Shown: positions 37,287-49,430, numbered from the stretch's first letter. The stretch is DNA of 64,000 nt from Geosiphon pyriformis (GCA_016748015.1 JAAOMT010000003.1:915187-979186), one strand, 5' to 3'. The notes: generated by a model from the letters alone, not told the origin. Numbers and translations are program-made.

Positions 37287-37859
37287 TTAGCTAGATTATT
37301 ATGTATTAAACCACGACATGATATCCTTTTTTCTTAAAAACCATTGATTTTTGACCATTTTTAAAACTTTCTGCTCCATGCCGTCAAAAAAATTTGTTCA
37401 ACATGTGTCTAAATCAAAAAAAATTTTTTTTTTTTTGATATCTTTTGTATGGAATACAATGATTTACAAACAAAACATTCTCCTAACTCTTGGCATATAA
37501 TTTAATTTAATTACTGGTTACTGGTTAATTGGTTACCTATAAGATCAGATTATAAAGCTAAAAATGAGAGTAAGTACAATATGAGTACTTTTTTTATTTA
37601 AAATTGTCTTAAACGGTTAGAATTAAAAAAAAAATAGTTGATTACTTTAAAAGAAATAATAGTGGTCGGGGAAATCTATTATTGATCAACTTTCTGAACG
37701 TCAAATTTTCTGAAAAAATAAAATAAAAAATAAAAAATGCAGCAATAAAAAACATGCCAAAACATCAAAAAATCCAAACTTCAATGTCCATCAAAATTTT
37801 AATGAAAACTCTCAAAAAAACCCTCCCCCTCCCCAATATTAAATCCTATATAATGCGTA
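36327..37859. other. Intergenic
   Basis: AT-rich 3' flank. The 105-codon frame at 36973-37290 is built from TATAAA hexamers (37021-37056) and an (ATT)n array (37254-37284) and is not a gene. Nothing else is supportable. Confidence 0.5.
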
Positions 37860-38175
37860 AAAAGTCGATGATTAATCAAGTAAACCGCTAAATTTGGCTG
37901 AAATTTACAAGCATTAGACCAAGCACCGATTCTTATGGAAAATCTCCGTGTATGATAAGATAAAAAGTGAGTTTCACAAACCTGATCATACACGAGCGAC
38001 CGTTAAAAATGAACACAAATCTATCATGGTATGGATATTTACCCCTCACGTATAACTGGTGAAGCGATATTCCAGAAAGATAATGCTCCGATTCACAAGT
38101 AAAATCTTGTGAAATATTAATGATATCATAATATTTTAATACCAAAATTAGCCGAATCTCGCAGCTATAAGCCAC
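37860..38175 (+). pseudogene. Decayed Tc1/mariner-family transposase fragment
   Basis: Plus-strand frames, broken by stops and a shift, contain FHKPDHTRATVKNEHKSIMVW (37972-38034) and, in the next frame, TGEAIFQKDNAPIHK (about 38055-38099). These correspond to the conserved Tc1 blocks 'TVKxGGGSxMVWG' and 'xFQQDNAPxH', the latter carrying the second catalytic Asp. First Asp, third acidic residue, N-terminal HTH region and terminal repeats are not recognisable, so this is a dead internal fragment. Minus-strand frames over it (37799-38175) are shadows. Confidence 0.65.
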
Positions 38176-39670
38176 TACCTTTTGCCGAATTACTTGATTT
38201 TAACATCTCTTCTGTAACTTCAAAAAGTGTTTGTAACTTTTGATTAATTAATAATTCAAAAGATATAAATTAAATATACATCCATTTTCTTATCAAAGAA
38301 ATAAACAAGAAATGATACACTCTAAAATAATTAATTTATTTTATTTTCTAGTTTTCTTAATAAATGTTTAAAGAAAATCATTACATTATCTTTGAACATG
38401 ATAAGTAAAATTCAATTATTTCTAAATGAAAATTACCCAAGAAAACCTTTTATATTCATATTATTCAATAAATCATTATTTTTTTTTTTTTGAAAATTTT
38501 TTTGAAAATTTCAATTTTTATAAATATTTGTCTGAAAATTAATATATCTAAAATAAGTTTTTAAACATTCATTTTATTAATTAATTAATTATTATTATTT
38601 TTAATTTTATTGAAGAAAATTAAATTTTCATAACACTAATTTCAAATATCAAAAGATCAATTAAAGAAATAAATTTATATTTGGATAATTTTATTTGAGA
38701 ATATTTTTATTATTGAAAAAAAAGAAATGATCCTTTAAACTCCAATATTATTTATTTCATGTAACCATGAGTTTTTTCAAACAGTTCTCCGATTTTTTGA
38801 CATGTTAGCTATCGAGAGTCTAAACAAACAAGTCATATATATATATATATATTTCAAAAGCTTCTGTCTATAAATAATCATGTACATGTAATTCGAATTG
38901 TTAGTAAGCATGTCTAACGGAAAAAATATTACAGAGCTTTCATTTATATGGCGTCAGTAATTATAACTTATTTCCGCAATCACGAGCCACTTTTTAAACC
39001 TGAATCGTCAAATTATTCTACATACTTTGATAATTTTCATTCATATCATTATTTTTCAATGATTCAGAACACAAGATAATATATTAAAGAAAGAATATAC
39101 ACATGCTGTTGAGATAATACAAAATTTCAATAATGAGAGTTTGCTGATCAAAGCTCTTTAAAACTTATTCTTGTTTCGGGGCTTAAAGAGCAAAGACAAT
39201 TAGGTGTAAGTTCAGCATAATTTGATGTTAACGTTTGATTATTGGTCACATATTGTTATACAATAAACATCCCTAATTGTGGCAGGACACTGTTACCACC
39301 TGAGCCCCAATGGCCGAAAGTCCATATACAATACAATACAATACAATTTCAATTCAATTCAATTCAAATCAAATCAGACGTACATTTCACTTGAAACCCA
39401 TTTGAAATGGTTTTTGTTTCTTAAACAGCTATGTATCAAATTAATTTCCGGCTTTTCCACACTTCTAATTAGGTACAATAAAGAAATTTATATTTATATT
39501 TAATGTCAGTAGGCTAGCGTGTTTTCTTTGAAATCCCCACTTTTCTCACACATACAACTTTCTGTTCAAATTTCTCTGCCACACACAAGCACACAACCAA
39601 TTTTTCCCATCAAAAAAAAAATTTTTTTTCCGTACTTTCTACTACTCTGATCATTTATATATTGGCTAAG
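38176..39670. other. Intergenic, promoter side of the phosphatase gene
   Basis: AT-rich, with (AT)n at 38837-38852 and a CAATA/CAATT/CAAAT pentamer array at 39327-39377. No gene. Confidence 0.5.
39327..39377. repeat. Pentanucleotide array (ACAAT / TTCAA / TCAAA units)
   Basis: Tandem ATACA, then ATTCA, then ATCAA-like pentamers in succession, showing stepwise unit drift. Confidence 0.8.
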
Positions 39671-40981
39671 ATGATATCTCAGAAAAAAAAATTTTCCTTA
39701 TTTTATTCTTTGATTGGTTTCTTTACAATTTTTCACACAAGTTCAGCTTATATACCAGAATTAGCACCGCAAGAACAAATTTTTCACGAAACTTATCCTG
39801 AAGATACGTTAGATTTCTCGGTTATTGGTGATTGGGGTGCAAAATCGCGGGAACAATCTTTAGTTGCTAACGCGTTAGAAATATACGCTAATAGATTTGA
39901 TAGTAAATTTATAGTGAACGTTGGTGGTAGGTTAAATGAACTTTTAAAAAACCTAGAAACTTTCAAATATTCTTCGACTCTTTAACTTAACCTTTTGTCC
40001 TATTCTCATATTTACAGATAGTTTTTACAAGGATGGAAATTATACTTACGATGGTGTGTCCAATGAAAATGACGAAAAATTTCAAAAGGTTTGGAAAGAT
40101 GTTTATAATGGCACACTAGGAAAAATTCCGTGGTATAGCGTCGCTGGAAATCATGATTGGTTCGTATGATTTGAAAAGATTCTTTTCGCAATATATAAAT
40201 TTTGCTTTAAAAAGTCTTTTACTTATCTTTTCAATGTTTTAATTATGTTATTTTATTTTTCAGGTATAATAACGTCACAGCGGAAGTCGATTATAGCTTA
40301 CATAAAGACGCTCGTTTTTTCCTTCCTTCTCTATTCTATGTTCGACAAACAACTTTTGGCCCAGATAAAACAAAAATCGCATGGATCCATATTGATACCA
40401 ACACTCTCTTTTACGACTATTCTAAAATGAAAGCTAAATTCCCTGAGGTGTATGCGATAATGACTGATATGGGCTGGGGAACGGAAGAAGGAAAAGAAAA
40501 GATATTTAAATGGATTGAAGCTCAATTAGCTCTTAGTCAAGACGCTAAATGGATATTTGTTGTTGGACATCATCCACTCATTGGTGGTTGTGCAAATAAC
40601 GGAGTGATGACGAGATTGCCCCCAATTTTTGATAATTATCACGTAGACGCTTATTTCTCGGGACATGAGCATTCATTAGCCTATCAAGCTCCAAACAATA
40701 CATATCATTTTGCCGACTTCTTGTCCGGTGCTGGCTCCAAACTAGAAGGGATTTGCGTTCCAAACGATTTTGGATTGATTAAACCTGGCTTCGTTCATAT
40801 AAGTATTTCGGATAAGGATGATAAGTTAGATTTTCAATATGTGGACGTATCAGATGAAACAATTAATGGGGGAACAGTCGTTTATCACGGAACATTAAAG
40901 CCCAGATCCCAAAAGAAAGAAAAGACATCTAAAAGAGCGAAACCTAAAACGTCAAAAAAATCGAAACCTAAAAAAGTCTAG
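39671..40981 (+). CDS. Purple (tartrate-resistant type) acid phosphatase, secreted
   Basis: Three exons in phase (371 aa): 39671-39926, 40018-40159, 40264-40981. An N-terminal signal peptide (SLIGFFTIFHTSSA) is followed by the full metallophosphatase motif series: IGDWG (metal Asp), VG|DSFY assembled across intron 1 (bridging Asp and metal Tyr), AGNHDW assembled across intron 2 (Asn and His), VVGHHP and SGHEH (metal His residues). This is the small, type-5 PAP layout. It should hydrolyse phosphate monoesters outside the cell or in the vacuole, a phosphate-scavenging activity relevant to a mycorrhizal lifestyle (inference). Unusual: a Lys/Ser/Thr-rich basic tail of about 25 residues (KKEKTSKRAKPKTSKKSKP) after the catalytic domain. 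Start: the first ATG in frame; 9 bases upstream the frame begins only with TTG. Confidence 0.92.
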
Positions 40982-41600
40982 GAAATTTTCAAGTTTCTTA
41001 AAATCAAACGAGTTCTAAATCATTTTATTCTTTAATAATCATAATTTAGGTGGGATTTTAAATCGTTTTTCCCTTAAACTAATTATATTTTCTCGTAAAT
41101 TTAGGACGTTTATAATCAATAAATGCTAAAAAATCCCCCCTCTGTAAAGTATTTAGAAATAAAAAATGTGTTACCACTTTTTACATAAAATTTCAAATTT
41201 ATTTTGCAGTCAATAGATGGCTTTAAAAGTCTGTTCATAATTTAATTTTTGATCGTTTTCAAAAACTTTAAATGGTATGAAAGCTCCCACATTATATGAA
41301 GCTGTGCCTTATTTTTGGAATACGAATATAATGATTTGAATGTTTCAGATGAGGCATTAAAAAAAAATTGTAAAAGATTTAGGTTTTTTTTTAAATTGCG
41401 TTTGATGATGAAGCTTCCTCACCTGAATAATTAAGACATTATTTTTAAAACTGATCTCTGTGATCACTAAAATTTTATAAATCCTATCAAAAGAAAAAAA
41501 AAAGCATGTGCAAGGACTCTGTAAAATGAACTTGCTGGATTATATTCACTAGTTCTAATGCTCTTTGTTATTATTGTTTCATAATGTAATTACGCTTTAG
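40982..41600. other. Intergenic
   Basis: 3' flank of the phosphatase gene; AATAAA-like signals occur at about 41158. Nothing else. Confidence 0.5.
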
Positions 41601-42320
41601 CTTGATTATTTTAATTGGGCACAGCCCAGAACAAATTCTATGTTTGATGATTCATTCAATGAATATATCGGTTTGTCAACGCTGTTGGCTGGGGTCAAAT
41701 AGAGTAAGTTATTACTGCCTTTTTTTGTTTTGTGTATTGATGTTACCTAATTTTGTCTTTTTGTATAGCCCACTTTTGCGATAAAGGCATGTCTCCAGGT
41801 CTTAGCCTTTCTCGTGCCAAGTAATTTCTTTCAGAGAAAGAAGTCAATTGTCTAATGAGTATCGCCAGGCGTGTTGTTCACGAAGCAAAAGAAAATTAAT
41901 CAAATCCTTTTTATAAGCATGATAGAACCAATTTTTCTTAAAATTGAAAAAATTGTTATTTTTTCACTGGATATGAGGTTGTAGAAGGTATCCCAAAACT
42001 AATTAATGATTTATCCAGTATTAACAATAGTCATGATAAAAGAGATCTTTTTTTATGCTCAGCCAAGAAAAAACCATTATTTGAAACTTGAATTCATTGC
42101 AGTCATTTTTGGTCAACTAGGGATTGGATCATCCCTTTTTGCAAGATATCGTTTATTGGAGCTTTACCTGTTATAAATTCCAGAGATTTTATTTTCAGAA
42201 ATCATGTGATTGAATATTTGATTGCACCTAAGAATTGTGAATGGACAGATTCAATTTCTGTAACCCTGGTAACTGATGGTAAAAGGAACATCAGTACATT
42301 TTGGGCCTTCAAAGATTAGA
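41601..42320 (+). pseudogene. Possible degraded coding region, unrecognised
   Basis: Several short plus-strand stretches read like protein but change frame: SFNEYIGLSTLLAGVK (about 41652), PTFAIKACLQVLAFLVPS (about 41770), TGYEVVEGIPKLINDL and SHDKRDLFLCSAKKKPLFE (about 41967-42085), LEFIAVIFGQLGIGSSLFAR (about 42091), and IEYLIAPKNCEWTD to DGKRNISTFWAFKD before TAG (to 42319). No single intron scheme joins them, so a decayed gene or transposon remnant is more likely than a working gene. Family not recognised. Confidence 0.3.
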
Positions 42321-42408
42321 ATAAATTTTTACCCTGTATTGGAGATTTCAGAATACAAATTTAAACATATGGCTTCAAGCTAATTTTTTAAACCAATTAT
42401 TTTTAAAA

Positions 42409-42608
42409 TACCGTATATGACCGAAAATAGGTAACCCTCGAAAATAAGAAACTTTGAGTTTTAAAAATTTAATAAAATAATATAATTTAAAATTTATTAA
42501 TATCACTTGTACTACTATGTAGGCGAAAGATTCGAAAACAAACTTTCTCGTTTTAGAGGGCTTGATGATCACCAAAATAGGTTTCTTATTTCCGGGTCAT
42601 ATACTGTA
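42409..42608. mobile_element. MITE copy 2 (200 bp, same family as 6189-6526, inverted)
   Basis: It begins TACCGTATATGACCGAAAAT and ends with the near reverse complement (TTTCCGGGTCATATACTGTA). TA is at both edges. The right half, reversed, matches 6189-6300 almost base for base. It sits about 300 bp upstream of the Sel1-repeat gene. The frames at 42375-42783 over it are not genes. Confidence 0.75.
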
Positions 42609-42915
42609 CTATTTTTTCTTCAGTTTTAAATTACTAGGTCGTTCAAAATTTAGCTTTTGGACTCTTTTTGCGGGCATATTTCAAATACCTTATTCCTTTC
42701 TAAACTATTATCAGCTACCCTATTTCGAAATTCATCACCAATATCAGGTACAGAACTTATTTGTGAAACAGTACGATTATTAATGAGAACAATCTTAAGA
42801 TAATAGCTATTTAGAAACTTGTTTTCAGGTATTAAAATTATAATTTACGATTCGAAATCGAAGTTACGAAAATATTTGAAATCAACTTATTTATTTATCT
42901 AAATATTTTTAAGGA
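42609..42915. other. Intergenic, upstream of the Sel1-repeat gene
   Basis: AT-rich. A TTTTTAAG at the end could be an acceptor, so an upstream exon is not excluded. Confidence 0.4.
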
Positions 42916-43575
42916 ATGGAATCGATGAAAGAATTATTAAAATTATTCAATTCAGCAGCTGATCCAGGCCCCATTAAAAGGCACTTGCGTAGAAAAATAT
43001 ATAAATGGCTAAATTCTAAAAACATGGAAGCAGAACAGATCTTTAAACAACTTTTGAAAATTGCACCATCCAATCCCGAATACGCTTGTCTACTTGGATT
43101 CTGCTATCGCTATGGAGTAGGCACACGAATTCATCACAAAGCAATGTTAGACTGGTATAAAGTGTCGGCACAATCCGGGGACTTGTATGGGCAAAGTCAA
43201 CTTGGATGGTGTTATCGAGCAGGAATTTGGATTGAGGAGGATTCAAAAATAGCCTTTTATTGGACATTGAAATCAGCCGAGGGGGGATGTCCGTGTGGGG
43301 CATGTGATGTTGCATATTGTTATCGAAAAGGTATTGGGACGAAGATTGACAAGAGAAAGTCATTTTTGTGGTATATAAGATCTGCTAAAAGTGGTGTTGC
43401 CACTGCGCAATTAGATTTAGCAAGATGTCACAGGTATTGTCGGGGGACGGAACGAGATGTGCATAAGGCTTTATTTTGGTATCGAAAGGCGATTCAGCGT
43501 GGGTATCCATACTGGAAAGCAGAATTCAAGGACCTTTTGAATGGCATGATTGATATGAAGAATAGGTGCTTTTGA
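42916..43575 (+). CDS. Sel1-like repeat (SLR) protein
   Basis: A single open exon of 219 codons. After an N-terminal helical part (about 1-50), four Sel1-type repeats of about 36 residues are visible: YACLLGFCYRYGVGT..HKAMLDWYKVSAQSGD, GQSQLGWCYRAGIWIEEDSK..YWTLKSAEGG, CDVAYCYRKGIGTKIDKRKS, and AQLDLARCHRYCRGTERDVHK..WYRKAIQRGY. Repeats keep the consensus Ala/Leu-Gly-x-Cys-Tyr...Gly...D...A..WY..A...G. SLR proteins are adaptors; in Rhizophagus-like fungi they form a large family often coupled to kinases (family knowledge). This one has no kinase domain in the window. Cys replaces the usual position in several repeats, which is odd but regular here. Confidence 0.85.
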   Translation: MESMKELLKLFNSAADPGPIKRHLRRKIYKWLNSKNMEAEQIFKQLLKIAPSNPEYACLLGFCYRYGVGTRIHHKAMLDWYKVSAQSGDLYGQSQLGWCYRAGIWIEEDSKIAFYWTLKSAEGGCPCGACDVAYCYRKGIGTKIDKRKSFLWYIRSAKSGVATAQLDLARCHRYCRGTERDVHKALFWYRKAIQRGYPYWKAEFKDLLNGMIDMKNRCF

Positions 43576-45036
43576 AAGATTGAAGTTCCATCTATTATAA
43601 GGGATTCTTTCCTCCTATAGATTTTCTGAATATGATTTATTGTGATTCTTCTGATGAAATTACAATAAAAGAATCTTCATCTATTTTACTGGAACCCTAA
43701 ATATATAAAATATTTATCCTGCTTTTCAAAGACAATCAACCCTCTTATAGTTTTCCATATATTTAAGAATCATATTATCTTGAAGTTTTCTTTGATATTT
43801 TCCCTTAGATATTGTGGGTGGGAATGGAAACGCTGAAAATTTTCATACATAAAATCTAAAAAAAATAAATCTGTTGAATAATATCTTTCAAAACATTGCT
43901 TCTTTAACAGAAAATAAGGAACTGATTTCCGGCTTGAATATTATAAGGCAATATTTTCCCAATTTTAAGGAAAGAAAGCTTTCTATTTTATGGAAATCTG
44001 TATTGAACGAATGGTTGTACGGCTACGGGTTTATATATATAAACAGTTAGTTCGCGGCAAACGTATCGATATTATGTTTGCAGAAAAATCATAATTCCGA
44101 AAGATTTCACATTATGAAAGTTTCGTTATTCAGATTTTTTTATTTGAAAGTTTTAAACTTTCTCAAAATTCTATAAAGGGTTCATTTTTAATTATAATTT
44201 TTATTAATTATAGTTTCCTTAAAATTTGCTTTGATTTCATGCTTTTTAATAAAATATTTTCTATAAATATATTGTATTATAGTTTTTAATAATTTTACAA
44301 ATTGAAATTTAAAAATGTTTTTAGCAAAATTTTGTAACTATTTATTATTATTATTATTATAAATGTAGTTTTAATAACATCAAAATGTCATTCAACAAAA
44401 TTGATTCAATATATGTCACATAACATAATCGATTATATCCCAAAAATTTATATATTAACAGCTATATGCTAATTTTGGATTTAATTGTCTGTTTTATATA
44501 TGGTTTAATGTAATTTAGTTAACAGGTTTTTCAATCCTATAAATTACATTTGTCTAAAATTTTCAAACTTAACATATTAACCACAAAATTTTTATTAACA
44601 ATCAAATCACTCTTTTTCAAGTTCATTTTTATTTTAGTTAAAGGAATTCAAATTTTTTTATAATACATTATTATAAAATTTTTTAACTAAATTTTCAATT
44701 TTAACTTCTACTATTTTAGCATTTTTAAAAAATCTCAGTAATTCAATATGCAAATTTTTTAACCAAAATTGTGTACATGCTTATATTAATACATATTTCC
44801 ATATTTTTATACAAAAGTATTAGATTCCTTTAATTCTGGAAAATTATAGAATTATATTGGTATGTTTAAATTAAAAATTACCAAATATTTCAATAATTAC
44901 TTTTAATGTCAACTTTTGTATTAGTATTTATATAGCAAACAAATATGTAATTTAATAATTATACTTTATTACACTTGGGACATCTTATTATTAATTTAGT
45001 TTTAATTAATATTTTATAAATTACATTAATTATTCA

Positions 45037-45080
<44 letters not shown>

Positions 45081-46109
45081 AATATTTAAAATTTTTACAT
45101 TAATTTACAAATCTAACTAAAATTTTATAATTAGATAATATACATAGACATTTAATTTACATGTATCAATATAAAAAATTAAACATAAAATTGATTCATT
45201 ATTATGTTAATTGAAAATATGTAGTTGTTAAAAAGAAAGTTTTTGTAGCTGGATGAAAAGTATAATTAATTACACGATTAATAATAAACTATTTTATTAG
45301 TAGTTGGTTAATAATTTTATTGATCATTAACTATTTTTTGCCCAAATTTAATTATTGAAAATTTTTTTTCCTTTGATAATTTAAAAATTCTTTACTTTTT
45401 TATCATTTGAACTTGTTAATACCTTTGAAAAAAAAATTTAATTCATCTACAAAATGAAATAAAAAAAGTTTATATTAATTTACATTTATCAGATATAAAA
45501 ATCGGTAAATATTTGTCTTGAAAAAATTATTTGATTTTTCTATACTGATCACAAAATTATTCTGTTTTTTATCTTGATCATTTATTGAACTTACTCATAT
45601 ATATTAATTTTTGTGGTATACATGTACCGAATAAAAAAAGAAATAATATCTCTTTTGTCCTTCTTATATAGATGAAATAGCGGTTAATGATTATGAGCTT
45701 TAATAAGATCATGGTTGGAAGTGGAAAATTGTGTGATCAATAAAATTATTCTTTATTGAAGTGTTCAGAAGGATGATTTATATATATTCACATTTGTGAA
45801 AGATTCTTTGAGGCAAAGCAAAGTATTTATTCAAATTAATTCCTTTGAGATCAGAAAATTGATTGGATTAATAAAATTAATTTCATAAAGTATGAATATT
45901 ATTCACTAGAGAGATATCTTCTATAAACCTAAATTTTAATTATCCATTGTGGCTGTGAATAATATTTTGCAATAAAATCCCAACGTTATAATTGAGTTCT
46001 TTAAAATAATTGGAGAAAAAAAATTACAAAGCTCTTATTAATTCAATTTTTACTGTAATTGAAAGGTGCTGGGCAAAGAATTTTTTTTTGAAAATTTATA
46101 AATTAAAAA
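43576..46109. other. AT-rich desert
   Basis: No gene. (ATT)n array at 45042-45079. A perfect palindrome GTTTATATATATAAAC lies near 44030. Mixed-composition islands occur at 43985-44090 and 45630-45800 but carry no recognisable frame. Confidence 0.5.
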
Positions 46110-46720
46110 TCAATAAACGAAATTGTTTTGCATTAAAAACATGGATTTAAAGATGTCCTTTATTGGTAACAAAGTGGTGGTAGTGGTATCAGCATTTTGA
46201 GAGGTTATCTCAGAAAAGAGAAAGGTAGAAAAAGAAAAAGTTGGGGTAATTTTTTCGCAATTTTGAACCTGATAAGCTTTATTGACAGGCATCCTTTTCA
46301 TTTTTTGCATTTTGTTTTGGAAGTGTAACTTTGACATTGAAGCCTGCACTGTTTTCCGCCTCTATCTTCTGCCTTTTTTTCACATCCCATTTCTTGCACG
46401 AGCTTCACCTTTTTACTTTTTTCACCCACAATTTTGAATTTTTCTCTCATTCGAGTTTTCATGGGATATTTCACCGAAATAGAAATCCACAACTGACGAT
46501 CTTCAGTCACATTAAAGAAGATTTTCGCACCATATCCTAAAGCAAAATTTTCGACAAAATCAACAAAGACCTCAAGCAAATTAAAAATACATCTATTGCT
46601 AACACATACAAAATCAAAGCAAAGTAGATTATTGACAATTGGCAAGTATATGATCGTTTCTTGGAAGTAATTATGGAGGATAAAGCCTCATTTTTCTACG
46701 GATGAGGCTAAAGAAAGGCA
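46110..46720 (-). pseudogene. Unrecognised coding-like region, interrupted
   Basis: A minus frame from about 46645 to 46298 (115 codons) has ordinary composition: FFNVTEDRQLWISISVKYP, then a basic region (KTRMREKFKIV) and a Cys-rich end (KQCRLQCQSYTSKTKCKK). A stop (TGA) interrupts it where a Cys codon would continue a CxxC-type pattern, followed by KGCLSIK; another frame (46349-46110) overlaps. Upstream protein-like sequence (RSGLAICQLLCLSLASSVEK, about 46735) is separated by a stop. It looks like an eroded gene or repeat-encoded ORF; no family assigned. Confidence 0.3.
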
Positions 46721-46888
46721 AAGAAGCTGGCATATGGCCAAGCCAGAACGCTGGTGAACTGCGCCCCTCCAATTCTTGATATTCTGTTATGGTTCTTTGC
46801 ATTTTATTAATTCACTTTTAACAAAGAATGGACGAAATCAATAAAGGAGTCAAACAAGATTAATAAAATCAAGCACAGTATTCAAATA

Positions 46889-47254
46889 CTACAGGGAAGC
46901 TGGGAAGGTGTACTTTATTCCGGGTATTAGCCAGAAACTAATCCTCTTTTTTTTACACATATATGGATAGATGAGAGGTACCATGATGAAGCAGTTTATA
47001 CTGCAGTTTTTTTTCTTCCCTCTATTGTTTTTTTTATTAGTCATTCTGCAGCTTAACAAAATATAAAACATGCTCCTTTTGACAACCTTCTGTGAAAAAA
47101 GCTTGCTTAAATATTCATAAAGGTAGTTGTCACATTTCTCTTTGAACCCAGTTTTGATAAGCATCATTTTTTCTTGTTTCACATTTATGGTTTGGCTAAT
47201 TTGGTGGAATTGCTTAGAACCATTGAGTGGATAACAAAAAGTAAAGGAATACAC
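46889..47254 (-). CDS. Uncertain 121-codon ORF
   Basis: An ATG-initiated open frame with Lys/Tyr/Ile-rich composition and no recognisable domain, signal peptide or convincing splice partners. It lies just upstream (minus strand) of the interrupted region at 46.1-46.7 kb and may belong to the same relic. Confidence 0.2.
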   Translation of the reverse strand: MYSFTFCYPLNGSKQFHQISQTINVKQEKMMLIKTGFKEKCDNYLYEYLSKLFSQKVVKRSMFYILLSCRMTNKKNNRGKKKNCSINCFIMVPLIYPYMCKKKRISFWLIPGIKYTFPASL

Positions 47255-49430
47255 ACTTTTGAAAAAAAAACTTTTGTGAGCTTGTTTTTTACTTTGTAAA
47301 AATTGAGATCACTTTGGTCTTAGCGCACATGTTAAAATGCAGAAGAGACAATAAAATCAAAGCCAAAGATGATCATAAAAAGAGCAAAAAAAAATTGCTT
47401 GGCAAGCGTAAGGATAATCACATTAGCTAAAAAAAGATTGAAATTCACAAAGCACTTTACTTAATACAGATAATTTGTCGCAGCTTCTTTTTTAGTATCT
47501 ATTTGTTGCTTTCAATTTTAGGAAGCAGAATAACTTTATCAGTTAAGAGTTTTTAGTTTTAGAAACTAACAAATTTATATTAGTAATTTTAAAGATTTAT
47601 AATTTATATTAAAAAATTGATTTAACTGAAATAATAATGCACCATTTAAAATTTTAAGATTCAAAATAAAAATTAGCATTGGTTACAAATTATTATTTAT
47701 TTAAAGTTAAATATTAATTCTGAACAAAATGATCATTAAAATTAATATTAATAAAATATATTTCTTAAGACTTTTGTATTTAATTTCATTAAAAACATTA
47801 TTAAGTTTAGTATTTAATTTGTTCTATCAAAATATTAAAAAAAATGGTTTTAAAATATATTTTTTAAAATTTTTAAATCAAAAATTAAATATTTGTATTA
47901 GTTTGGAATATTAATAGTTTTTCAACAACAAAAAAACAACAACAATAATTTATGTTATGCAAAAATGATTATTTCTTAAACACCAAACATTATATCAAAA
48001 GGATCTGATAAATTATAAAACATTTAATGAATTATTATTTTAAATTTTCAGATATAAATGTGTTTATTTTTTTTATTTAGGTATCGAAAAACACATGTTA
48101 TTATTACTTATTATATATTACCGGTTTATCGTTTTTTAATATATATATATATATACCATAAATGAATGCGATCTTTTTATAATTTTTAAAAAATCAAAAT
48201 ATGATCTTAGGAGAGTTTTTCTTGATCTATTGTATCATTGTATTATTGTATATCAATTTTAAAAAATTCATCCTTCATAAATATTTATATAATTAAAACG
48301 ATTTGTAACATGATAATTTAATAAAAAAGATATTAAAAGTTTAGAAAATAAAAATAAAAAAAGAAAATAAGGGAGATTAATTAAATTAAATTAAATTAAA
48401 TTAAATTAATTAATCATTCAATCATTCAATCATTCAATCATTCAATCATTCTATCATTCTATCATTCTATCATTCTATAAATCAATAAATAAATCAATCC
48501 TTTTCTTTATGATCTATGAAACAAACAAGTGTTTGTTTTTTTCAAACAATGTTTTTTTAAATGAAATTCAAAAAACTTCTGTTACACGTTTTAAAAGATA
48601 AATATTTATATGAAAATGTTTTTTTTTGCTATTGAATTTTTTTTATATTCAAATAATAAGAACATAATTAAAGATTTACTAATGAGAAATTAATTAAACA
48701 AGAATTTACTCTCCCTCCCTCCCCTCAAAAGCGACGTGAATTGAGATAATTTAAATGTGATTTGTAATCTGACTGAATTAGGTGAACAAATTATCATTCA
48801 GATTATTCCTTGGTAGAGTGGATTTTTCAAAACCTTTAAACTAATATCCTTGAATTTTTTTTCATTTAATCAAAATTCCCTTTCGCATTATATTTAGCCT
48901 TTTAATTGAGGAATTAATAATTCTTCATTCCTTTATAACCATTTAAATTTCAAGCGAATTTAATATTAAAAGACTAAATTTGAAACCTCAGTGTAAGTTA
49001 AATAAAAATTTGGTTTGGGTTTTAACTTCATTTTGAGTAAACAAATTTATACAAAAATACTTTTATTAAGGTTTAAAGGCGAAACTTCAAGGTAAAATAA
49101 TATTCGGCTTGGCAAAATTTTTCCGTGAGAACTGGGTAGGTTTAAACATGTCCATTTGGAAGTTTCCTATGGCGAAGATTAATTCCCAATTTCTTAATTA
49201 AATCTAAAGCCGTATAAATTGGAAGATTGGAGGTTTGCTTTTAAAATATATATATATATAATTTTTATTGAAACAAAGTTGTTGTTATTATTATCACTAC
49301 TACTGATATTATACAAAATAACCCCAAAAATGAATACAAATTTATTTTGAAAAAGATGTATTGAAGAAAAATGTTTTTCAGTTAATTTAATTTTCAATTT
49401 TCAATTTTTCTACTAATCTTTTTAATAAAT
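47255..49430. other. Intergenic, AT-rich with tandem repeats
   Basis: AT-rich sequence. A TAAAT pentamer array at 48378-48406 is followed by an ATTCAATC / ATTCTATC octamer array at 48411-48478, and (AT)n near 48140-48155. No gene; the frame at 47729-47914 is compositional. Confidence 0.5.
48378..48478. repeat. Adjacent pentamer and octamer arrays
   Basis: Tandem TTAAA units run directly into tandem ATTCAATC units, which drift to ATTCTATC in the second half. Confidence 0.85.

Noticed and set aside
36973-37290. 105-codon plus-strand ORF
   Set aside because: Made of TATAAA hexamers and an (ATT)n array; poly-Lys/Tyr composition, no motif, no splice context.
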